From assembly GCA_045602005.1 (NCBI GenBank), contig JAZSAS010000024.1, positions 1 to 26,990 of the forward strand: a stretch of 26,990 nt of DNA, given 5' to 3'. The position numbers and the translations under genes are program-made. The stretch comes from UMGS755 sp045602005 (lineage in GTDB: Bacteria > Bacillota > Clostridia > UBA1381 > UBA9506). The notes under the pieces were generated by a model that saw nothing but the letters and a program-made list of their open reading frames with translations, was not told the origin of the DNA and searched no databases. This document shows positions 21,370 through 26,990 of the stretch, piece after piece; the first letter of the stretch is position 1, and each line of letters starts with the position of its first letter.

Positions 21370-22194
21370 TTACAGCGTCAAAGTTTCTCCGGCTTTTATG
21401 CAATACACCGTTCCTTTTATCTCTACCCATACATCAATGGCAGAAGGATTTTTTATCATCTTTTTGTCATAACTTGTTATAAGACTTTTATATGCTTTAA
21501 CATAATCATAAATTTCAATATTGGTAGCATACCAGATATAATCATGGCCTCCGGCCTTCTTAGCAAAATTTTCAATTAATTCCCAGTTGTCGTTATTATC
21601 AAATTCATAACTGTGTCCCCACACGTAAAACATCTCAGAATTTCCCCACAGAGAGGGGTTATTAACAAACTGTTCCGCAAGCTCCTCAAATTTCTCGCTA
21701 GTGTGATGGCAAGTAGGATGAAGCAATAACCAGTTTTCAGGAAAATTAAATTTAAATGTAGGAACTGTGGTTCTTGCATATGCAATTTGACATTTATCTA
21801 AAATATCCACTACACGGTCGCTATATGTACCGTAGGGATATGCCATACCTCTCGCTATCACACCATATTCCTTCTCTATATTTTTTCTGTCCTCTGTTAT
21901 TTCGTAGATAATTTCAGCAGAATCCAGCCTTTCAAGGAAGGGATGACTGAAAGCATGCACTGCAATCTCATGTCCTGAATTTAAATAAAGTTCCTTCGCC
22001 TCAGATAATTTCATTCTTCCAAAAAAACGTTCCCGAACGGCGTCTTCAGACAGATATAAACCAGAGTTAATATTAAACGTTCCTTTTAAGCCGTATCGAT
22101 TCATAATCTCAATCAGCCTTGCGTCTTGCACAACCCCATCGTCATAACTAAGGGTAAGTACCTTTGTCTTTCCGTCTTTTAATCTCATTCTCAT
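21370..22194 (-). CDS. Polysaccharide deacetylase family protein (NodB-like domain)
   Basis: 274 residues from the ATG at 22194; AAGGAGG lies 9 bases upstream, while the ATG at 22200 is too close to it. Motif 1 LSYDDG with the catalytic and metal Asp at 18-19, motif 2 HAFSH (H80, H84) and motif 3 RGMAYPYG (115-122). All metal ligands are present, so it should be active. Enzymes of this fold remove acetyl groups from chitin-like, peptidoglycan or xylan chains. There is no signal peptide, so a cytosolic or atypical substrate is implied. It stands 36 bases after the membrane-protein gene and 57 before the aldo/keto reductase start. Confidence 0.88.
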   Translation of the reverse strand: MRMRLKDGKTKVLTLSYDDGVVQDARLIEIMNRYGLKGTFNINSGLYLSEDAVRERFFGRMKLSEAKELYLNSGHEIAVHAFSHPFLERLDSAEIIYEITEDRKNIEKEYGVIARGMAYPYGTYSDRVVDILDKCQIAYARTTVPTFKFNFPENWLLLHPTCHHTSEKFEELAEQFVNNPSLWGNSEMFYVWGHSYEFDNNDNWELIENFAKKAGGHDYIWYATNIEIYDYVKAYKSLITSYDKKMIKNPSAIDVWVEIKGTVYCIKAGETLTL

Positions 22195-22230
22195 GTTCAT
22201 TTCCTCCTTAATTAATAAAGGAAAATTTAT

Positions 22231-22686
22231 TTAATACATCCAACTTGACGGGACTAAAAAAGTATACGGTGCTGTCACAACAGCAAATACAAGTGACAAT
22301 TTGAATTTTAACTGTTTGTCCAGATTTCTGAACGTAACAAAGTAATGAAACACAAAAATCGAAACAGCAGATATAACAAGTGCGGGAATGGTTAAGTAAG
22401 GTTCATCTCCCATGCGTCCAATATCAAATCCAATCATCATAAACAGCATATATGCTGAGCCTATCACATCAGAAAGCATGCCAAAGGCATAAATTTTTAG
22501 AATGTATTGTTTGTACCACTGTTGTCTGTCTTTAATTTTAAATATCAGCATACAGATGAACAAAACCAAACTGTCTATCATAAAATTTCCCGGCAAAACA
22601 ATCAGCCATACCGGCGGAAACAATAATATCATCCAAAACGGAAACAACACATTGTAAAGTTTAATCTCATTATTTCTGCCATGCAT
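22231..22686 (-). CDS. Small integral membrane protein, unknown
   Basis: 151 residues with four or five hydrophobic segments: about 13-30, 35-50, 66-86, 97-115 and 128-145. N-terminus MHGRNNEIKLYNVLFPFWMILLFPPVWLIVLPGNF. It has no motif I recognise. GAGG lies about 8 bases before the ATG. Same orientation and short spacing as the deacetylase gene, so probably cotranscribed. Upstream lies the repeat-rich region, which may separate it from its former neighbours. Confidence 0.7.
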   Translation of the reverse strand: MHGRNNEIKLYNVLFPFWMILLFPPVWLIVLPGNFMIDSLVLFICMLIFKIKDRQQWYKQYILKIYAFGMLSDVIGSAYMLFMMIGFDIGRMGDEPYLTIPALVISAVSIFVFHYFVTFRNLDKQLKFKLSLVFAVVTAPYTFLVPSSWMY

Positions 22687-22835
22687 ATGTATTGCCTCAC
22701 TTTCAAATTCAAGTTTTCATATCGTTCAATTCACGACATTCAACATTTAGGCTTGTGTAGAGTTAGGCATAAAAAAATCATTACAGTTCCCCAAGATTTC
22801 TCGCTTTTCGAGAGGCTCCGCCGCAGACAGTGGTG

Positions 22836-22864
22836 AGGTGTAGATTGCAAAGCAATCTACACCT
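22836..22864. repeat. Perfect 13-bp hairpin
   Basis: AGGTGTAGATTGC and GCAATCTACACCT separated by AAA. No T-tract on either side, so it is a repeat-type palindrome rather than a terminator. Confidence 0.7.
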
Positions 22865-22912
22865 CATCCGTCAATTAACACTGACCCCTTCCCCTCAAGG
22901 GAAAACTTTGAT
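22865..22912. repeat. Decayed relative of the DUF559 cassette end
   Basis: Read on the minus strand, this stretch runs TTTTCCCTTGAGGGGAAGGG then GTCAGTG, a short loop, TTGACGGATGAGG. It follows the same plan as the left end of the cassette (CCTCCCTT...AAAGGGAGG, GTCAGTC-gaa-GACTGAC, GGAGGG) with several changes. It is probably an older insertion of the same repeat family, in opposite orientation. Confidence 0.5.
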
Positions 22913-22944
22913 GTTGCGATAACATTCATTTATGCTGGATATAA

Positions 22945-23156
22945 GGTTTAGATGCAAACCGTTTTAGCTAATTTTTGCAACAAGTTGCAAAGCTAAATTA
23001 TCTCATTTTATTCGATAGCTAAATTGTTTCTTCAAAACAGCTAAATTAAATTCGCCATAAGCGTGTGAAGCACATTTAGCTGCCGTAGGCAATTCAGCTG
23101 AACTTATTCAATTTAGCTCGCCGTCAGGCGAATTTAGCTGCGGTGCTATGCACCGC
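22945..23156. repeat. Array of eight AGCTAAATT 9-mers with self-complementary spacers
   Basis: Four copies read AGCTAAATT or one-base variants (22966-22974, 22991-22999, 23017-23025, 23039-23047). Four read the complement AATTTAGCT (23074-23081 partial, 23091-23099, 23110-23118, 23131-23139). The spacers form stems: TTGCAAC-aa-GTTGCAA, ATC...GAT, GTTT...AAAC, GCC-gta-GGC, GAA-ctta-TTC, CGCC-gtca-GGCG. A last GCGGTGC-tat-GCACCGC closes the right end. A GGTTT...AAACC stem opens the left end. Spacer sequences differ while their pairing is kept. Function unknown. Confidence 0.8.
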
Positions 23157-23185
23157 ATATAAAGACTGTATCATCTGGATGCCAC
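23157..23185 (+). repeat. 29-bp direct repeat, left copy
   Basis: Starts ATATAAAGACTGTAT and ends ATCTGGATGCCAC; it differs from the right copy (23672-23700) at one base. It begins immediately after the last hairpin of the 9-mer array and ends six bases before the left inverted repeat of the DUF559 cassette. Confidence 0.8.
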
Positions 23186-23191
23186 GCATCA

Positions 23192-23641
23192 AAGCCTCCC
23201 TTGCCTAAAGGGAGGTGTCAGTCGAAGACTGACGGAGGGATTCTTTCACGGCAATATCAATATACCGACAAACTCCCTCAAAGTTTTTGTTTACTTCGTT
23301 ATTGGGTATTCTTATAACAGTTAGATTTCGTTGTTCAATTCTATCTGTCCTAATCTTATCTTTTAACAAACCTTTTTCTTCATAATGCTGTGAACCATCA
23401 AGTTCAATGATTAATCTTGCACTATGACAATAAAAATCAACAATGTAATTATCAATTACCTTTTGTCTCAAAAATCTAACGGGATATGTTTTCAAAAAAT
23501 CATACCAAATATGTCGTTCTTCTTTTGTCATATTCTTTCTCAAAGTTCTTGCATTGGTAGTTAAATCCGTATTATGTTTTCTCTTCATATATCCCCTCCA
23601 CCACCTCCGGTGGTCCCCCTCCCTTTAGGCAAGGGAGGCTT
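23192..23641. mobile_element. DUF559 nuclease cassette bounded by perfect 24-bp inverted repeats
   Basis: The ends at 23192-23215 and 23618-23641 are exact reverse complements over 24 bases (outer AAGCCTCCC, inner AAAGGGAGG). Each end is itself a hairpin (CCTCCCTT/AAAGGGAGG). Further stems lie inside: GTCAGTC-gaa-GACTGAC on the left and CCACC-tcc-GGTGG on the right. The only gene is the DUF559 ORF, whose stop codon lies within the left inverted repeat. No transposase is present, so movement would need a helper or the nuclease itself. Confidence 0.65.
23205..23588 (-). CDS. DUF559 endonuclease-like protein
   Basis: 127 residues from an ATG with GGAGGGG just upstream. The N-terminus (NARTLRKNMTKEERHIWYDFL) and the core RFLRQKVIDNYIVDFYCHSARLIIELDGSQHYEE are typical of DUF559, related to very-short-patch-repair and PD-(D/E)xK nucleases. 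Candidate metal residues: D51, E62, D64 and H68. IRTDRIEQRNLTVIRIPNNEV completes the fold. The last about 14 residues (including SSTDTSL) and the stop are encoded by the left palindromic end of the cassette. Predicted to nick or cut DNA in the cytosol; biological role unproven. Confidence 0.88.
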   Translation of the reverse strand: MKRKHNTDLTTNARTLRKNMTKEERHIWYDFLKTYPVRFLRQKVIDNYIVDFYCHSARLIIELDGSQHYEEKGLLKDKIRTDRIEQRNLTVIRIPNNEVNKNFEGVCRYIDIAVKESLRQSSTDTSL

Positions 23642-23671
23642 ATTTGATTTCGCCAAATTTCGACATTCTTT

Positions 23672-23700
23672 ATATAAAGACTGTATAATCTGGATGCCAC
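23672..23700 (+). repeat. 29-bp direct repeat, right copy
   Basis: Same orientation as the copy at 23157-23185 with one difference (A instead of C in the middle). It lies 30 bases outside the right inverted repeat and 28 bases past the end of the SGNH hydrolase gene. Confidence 0.8.
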
Positions 23701-23727
23701 TCTTTTCAAAAGCTTATACCAATCAAA

Positions 23728-24400
23728 TCAAACCGATAAATTCTTTATTACTGTATTTTTCAGTATTTCCTTTTCTGTATCTGTCAAAGAAATACTTGCA
23801 GTATTTTCGGGATAAGAACAAAAAACTGCATAATAATGTGTAAGCGCCGCAAGGCAACTGCCTGTATAAGACGGGTGCGTCATGTCTTCGTTATAAAGTT
23901 CCATTTCCGTTTTTTGAGAATATACATCATAAAAGTTCAGACCTACATAGGACACCTGTGTATTTATCACCTGTGAAGCGTTGTAATACGCATCGGCAAG
24001 CCGGAAGGTCATATCCTTATTGGTGGTTGCCAGTTCTTCAAGTTTTGGGCATCCGCTTTTCCTTCCCCATGTTTCATACAAAATAAATTTTCCTACAACC
24101 GGCTTAAGTTTATTAACAAGCCCCATCAAACCCTGAATAAACAAATCATAATTCGTGATAGGCATAAAACTATGCTCCTGTAAAAAACAAACATCAAACC
24201 AATGTGTTTTCATCAATTCATCAATTTGCCTTGTATATTCGTCATCGCCGCCGGCATATTCACACAGTTTGTGCCCGCCGCAGGTAACAGAAAAAAACTT
24301 GAACATCTTTTCCGTTTTCTCTTGAAAGATTTTCAAACAATTTTGGCATATCGTTAAAATATGTATAACTGTTTCCGATAAATAAAACCTTCATTTCCAT
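23728..24400 (-). pseudogene. SGNH/GDSL hydrolase (DUF4886-like), frameshifted
   Basis: The 5' part reads MEMKVLFIGNSYTYFNDMPKLFENLSRENGKDVQVF, with the GNS nucleophile block of SGNH hydrolases. It then leaves frame in a run of seven Ts on the minus strand (plus-strand A7, 24291-24297). Removing one base restores ...VQVFSVTCGGHKL and the rest of the protein. The rest includes DVCFLQEHSF, YETWGRKSG and, near the C-terminus, NEDMTHPSYTGSCLAA with the Asp and His of the triad. The repaired product would be about 224 residues, with no signal peptide. Such enzymes remove acyl groups from carbohydrates. It lies downstream of GH127 in the same direction. The shift could be a real mutation, a phase-variable tract, or a sequencing error in the homopolymer. 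Confidence 0.8.
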
Positions 24401-24412
24401 TTCCGTCCTTCC

Positions 24413-24441
24413 AATAAATTTTTTAACTATGATTTTGTCAA
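24413..24441 (-). promoter_or_regulatory. Possible promoter of the SGNH hydrolase gene
   Basis: Minus-strand TTGACA (24441-24436) and a weak TTTATT (24418-24413), spacing 17. The -10 lies only about 13 bases before the proposed start, so the start may be the internal ATG at 24394. Confidence 0.3.
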
Positions 24442-24632
24442 GTTAGGAGAACAGTGAATAATAAGACTTACTGTTTTCTGTTCTCGTTTTTATGAACAAA
24501 ATCCATTAGAACCCGCGAGAATACTGGATTTTCCCGCTCCGATAGTATATGTAAATAATTACAATCGGCAAACTAATGTTTTAAATTTTAGGACTTGACA
24601 CAATAAAACAAAATGTAAACATTATCTTGGAT

Positions 24633-26585
24633 TTATTCCGTTAAAATCCATACGGCCATTTTACTTTCCTCAGTCCACAGTTTTCCGGCTGATGAATAAT
24701 CAACAACTGTTATATATGTACCGTCTGAAAGCGGTATTTTTGCATTTATAACGGTATTAAAACCAACTGCTTCTTCCAATACTATTGCCTCTGTAAATCC
24801 TTCCTTTGAAACAATGCTCACCGCATCATCAACATTATAACCCAATCTTGCATCTTGAGCAAGCATTAACGGACCACGGCGCAGGGCAATATGTTTTTTT
24901 GCAGCAGGATCCTCCTTGTCGAATGTTGGAATAACCGTGTTTGCTCCCCATATAACTTTATTCATCAATATTTGTGCGCCATAAGATTGCGGTCTTAAAA
25001 CCTCTGTGCGCATATCAAAATCTATTGTAATCTTGTCTGCATTTGACCACTCTTTTATGATTTCAATATAACCATCACTCACATCTACCCGGTTATTGTT
25101 AACCGAGACTACTGTATTTTCACTCCAGGCAGGATTTCTTAAAAGTAATTTAAATGTTTCCGCCTTGTCAATGTTAATTTTTATTTCAACTTTTCCAGAC
25201 CTTGGATATTCCGTATTAAAATCAAATGATACTTCCTTACCGCTTGGGGTATGTGATTTTACACTGCCATTGATATAAAGATTAACTGCGAATCCGTCAT
25301 TTGCAGACATAAGCTGCATTTTAGGTACAAGGCCTATTCCGGCAGCTCCAATACATGCACAGCAACCGTAATAATGATTATCGCTCATAACCTTGAGTCC
25401 GCCTATTCCATTTCCTCTTGTGCCGGAGGTCAACGGACTATAGCTGTCAAACGGAAGAGCCTCTATTGCCCAATCCGAATGCTCTTTTATAATCGTAGGC
25501 TCAATTACACTTTCAGTATTCAAAGTTCCTAAATATGCATTATAAAACGATCTCTCAAATGCATCAACGTACTTTGTTTCTCCGGTTAAAAGAGTAAGCT
25601 GATACATAAATTTCATAAGAGTAACTGTAACGCATGTTTCCTGTTGGATTATGTCATTTGTTGTGTTTGCCTGTCTTACTGTAGAGTGGTCAAACAGCTC
25701 GTGCGTACAGCCCGATGAACCTATCACGGTAAAATCACTTTCCAGAATTTTATTTGCAAAATTTACAACTGCAGTCTTATACCATTTCTCTCCGGTAATC
25801 CTGTAAAATTCAAGCAATCCCTCAAAGCAGGACATCATCTCGTAAGCTTTTGTCACAGGGTACTGATATGGATACATATTATCCTCGTATGCAAGCTTGA
25901 AAATATTTTCAACATCTGTTGCGCCGCAGTCCACAATATATTTTGCAAAATCAAAATATTTTTTTTCACCTGTTAAACTATAAAGCCGTACAACAGGTTC
26001 TAAAACGGATGATGAGTTTAATCCCCGCCAATGCCTTGTACATTTAGTGATTGGTTTTTTACCGTCTTCATTCCCCACTTTACTTATAATATAATCTACC
26101 TGCCTGCACATAGATTCTAAGATTTTTTCTTTCAAAGCATTATCATTGCATATTTCCAAAAAGTATTGCATGCCAAGCAGGACATACTTTCTGCCCCACA
26201 AATCCCAACCGTCAAATTCGTGATTTATGCCGTACGAACTGATTCTACCGTTTTCATCTTGTGTTGTCATAATTTCTTCAACGGTATGTGATAGTATGGT
26301 GTATAATTCAGGATTTTGGGTATATGAGTACACGAAACATGCGCCTCGCATCATTTTTCCCCAGTACTCACCTCTCCAACCTGCATCAAAATCAGCATCC
26401 TCCCGAAATTGCTGAACAAATCTTGCCCACAGATCAGAGCGCATAAGCTGTTTGTCCATAACAAATCTGAACGCATCATTTACAAATCCGTTATATTTGT
26501 ATGAATTTTCATAGTTTGCAAAAAGAATGTCTGTTTTTAGTCTTGGAAAATTCGCAGTTTTTTCCTCGTAAAAGCACTTTCTCAC
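24633..26585 (-). CDS. Beta-L-arabinofuranosidase-like glycoside hydrolase (GH127 family)
   Basis: 650 residues starting at a GTG (26585) with AGGAG nine bases upstream. The first about 410 residues form the (alpha/alpha)6 barrel of PF07944, with GWRGEYWGKMMRG and LTGEKKY-type repeats. E316 and C318 (QQETC) and C408-C409 (YYGCCAC) match the Glu-x-Cys and Cys-Cys zinc site and cysteine nucleophile described for GH127 HypBA1 (E338, C340, C417, C418). C-terminal beta domains follow (about 430-650). No signal peptide, so it would act on imported oligosaccharides. GH146 or another related family is the alternative. The dehydrogenase gene ends 3 bases upstream. Confidence 0.85.
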   Translation of the reverse strand: MRKCFYEEKTANFPRLKTDILFANYENSYKYNGFVNDAFRFVMDKQLMRSDLWARFVQQFREDADFDAGWRGEYWGKMMRGACFVYSYTQNPELYTILSHTVEEIMTTQDENGRISSYGINHEFDGWDLWGRKYVLLGMQYFLEICNDNALKEKILESMCRQVDYIISKVGNEDGKKPITKCTRHWRGLNSSSVLEPVVRLYSLTGEKKYFDFAKYIVDCGATDVENIFKLAYEDNMYPYQYPVTKAYEMMSCFEGLLEFYRITGEKWYKTAVVNFANKILESDFTVIGSSGCTHELFDHSTVRQANTTNDIIQQETCVTVTLMKFMYQLTLLTGETKYVDAFERSFYNAYLGTLNTESVIEPTIIKEHSDWAIEALPFDSYSPLTSGTRGNGIGGLKVMSDNHYYGCCACIGAAGIGLVPKMQLMSANDGFAVNLYINGSVKSHTPSGKEVSFDFNTEYPRSGKVEIKINIDKAETFKLLLRNPAWSENTVVSVNNNRVDVSDGYIEIIKEWSNADKITIDFDMRTEVLRPQSYGAQILMNKVIWGANTVIPTFDKEDPAAKKHIALRRGPLMLAQDARLGYNVDDAVSIVSKEGFTEAIVLEEAVGFNTVINAKIPLSDGTYITVVDYSSAGKLWTEESKMAVWILTE

Positions 26586-26588
26586 TTA

Positions 26589-26990
26589 TTATTTCTCCTG
26601 CAATTTATTTTTCAGTACTTCAAGCACAACCTTACCCACATTTTGTCCTTTGTATAAAATATCATGAGCCGCCTCTGCCTCAGTTATCGGAAGGACTGCA
26701 TGAATTGTAGGCTTAACAGCACCGCTTTCTATTTTTGGATATACATTTTTTACAAGTTCTGCTAAAATCTGTGCCTTTACTTGGGGCGTTCTTGACCTTA
26801 ATGTACTTCCTATAATTCTTACATTTCTCACATAAATATTTTTAAGGTCAATCTCCGTTTTCTGCCCGGCTAATGCAGCAATCATAATCCATCTTGCGCC
26901 GTGTGTTAAATAATGGATACACTTACCCATAATTTCGCCACCGAGGCAGTCAATTGCAACATCCACACCGTGTCCGCTTGCAAGTTCTTC
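26589..26990 (-). CDS. Zinc-type (MDR) alcohol dehydrogenase/quinone oxidoreductase, C-terminal part
   Basis: The gene enters from outside the window; 133 residues are visible, starting EELASGHGVDVAIDCLGGEI. This is the end of the Rossmann domain (VDVAIDCLGG, ARWIMIAALAGQKTEIDLKNIYVRNVRIIGSTLRSRT). The catalytic-domain return follows (AVLPITEAEAAHDILYKGQNVGKVVLEV). The pattern fits the NADPH:quinone oxidoreductase branch of the MDR superfamily (QOR/zeta-crystallin-like). The zinc ligands, if any, lie in the missing N-terminal part. It directly precedes the GH127 gene and probably shares its mRNA. Confidence 0.85.
   Translation of the reverse strand, partial: EELASGHGVDVAIDCLGGEIMGKCIHYLTHGARWIMIAALAGQKTEIDLKNIYVRNVRIIGSTLRSRTPQVKAQILAELVKNVYPKIESGAVKPTIHAVLPITEAEAAHDILYKGQNVGKVVLEVLKNKLQEK

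Larger units (their letters stand above)
22687..23204. repeat. Gene-free, repeat-packed region
   Basis: No coding region is supported across about 500 bases. From left to right: about 100 bases without clear features, a 13-bp-stem hairpin (22836-22864), a decayed relative of the DUF559-cassette end (about 22865-22912), the 9-mer array (22945-23156), one copy of a 29-bp direct repeat (23157-23185) and the left inverted repeat of the DUF559 cassette (23192-23215). Confidence 0.75.

Noticed and set aside
22945..23156. CRISPR array
   Set aside because: Repeats are 9 bases, occur in both orientations, and the spacers are short foldbacks. No cas genes are present.
23157..23700. The 29-bp direct repeats as simple target-site duplications of the DUF559 cassette
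   Set aside because: They are too long and lie 6 and 30 bases outside the inverted repeats, not directly at the ends. An older recombination or a separate repeat is more likely.
24451..24497. Terminator formed by GAGAACAG...CTGTTCTC followed by Ts on the plus strand
   Set aside because: No plus-strand gene precedes it, and on the minus strand no T-tract follows. It may be only a dyad between GH127 and the SGNH gene.

Overview
The window looks like the chromosome of a spore-forming, low-to-moderate GC Clostridia-type Firmicute, probably from a gut-like habitat. The signs are an intact sporulation sigma factor K, strong AGGAGG-type ribosome binding sites, several TTG/GTG starts, Clostridia-style HisRS with a cysteine-rich insertion, a DUF1294 protein, and sigma-A promoters with 16-17 bp spacers. 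I cannot name the species from sequence alone.

Layout. (1) Bases 1 to about 7040 are the right part of an integrated mobile element. The minus strand carries a tandem family of zinc-ribbon proteins, an HUH-type Rep-like protein and two winged-helix proteins. The plus strand carries two ArdA-type antirestriction genes, each behind a promoter with an identical 16-bp palindrome, and a large serine recombinase. The element ends against the terminator of a host tRNA-Ser pair (7041-7343, minus strand). The recombinase reading frame runs through that terminator and stops inside the antisense of tRNA-Ser(GCU). (2) 7440-21369 is ordinary core genome: sigK; a GldA/F/G-like ABC exporter; hisS-aspS; uraA-upp; rpsU; a tetR-nitroreductase-3-methyladenine glycosylase operon behind a 26-bp operator; dtd; and a YghZ-like aldo/keto reductase with a DUF1294 gene. 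(3) 21370-26990 is a minus-strand carbohydrate/glycan-modification cluster: the 3' end of a zinc-type dehydrogenase gene, a GH127-like beta-L-arabinofuranosidase, a frameshifted SGNH hydrolase, a small membrane protein and a polysaccharide deacetylase. It is interrupted at about 22790-23700 by dense repeats and a DUF559 nuclease cassette.

The most unusual structures are three. The first is an eight-copy array of the 9-mer AGCTAAATT, four copies in each orientation, with self-complementary spacers (22945-23156). The second is a DUF559 nuclease gene bounded by perfect 24-bp inverted repeats and bracketed by 29-bp direct repeats. The third is the recombinase whose last 20 residues are written by its host target site. 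How the parts work together is partly inferred: in the element, Rep, the winged-helix proteins and the recombinase plausibly handle replication and excision while the ArdA proteins protect incoming DNA. In the last region the enzymes plausibly trim arabinose-containing or acylated glycans.
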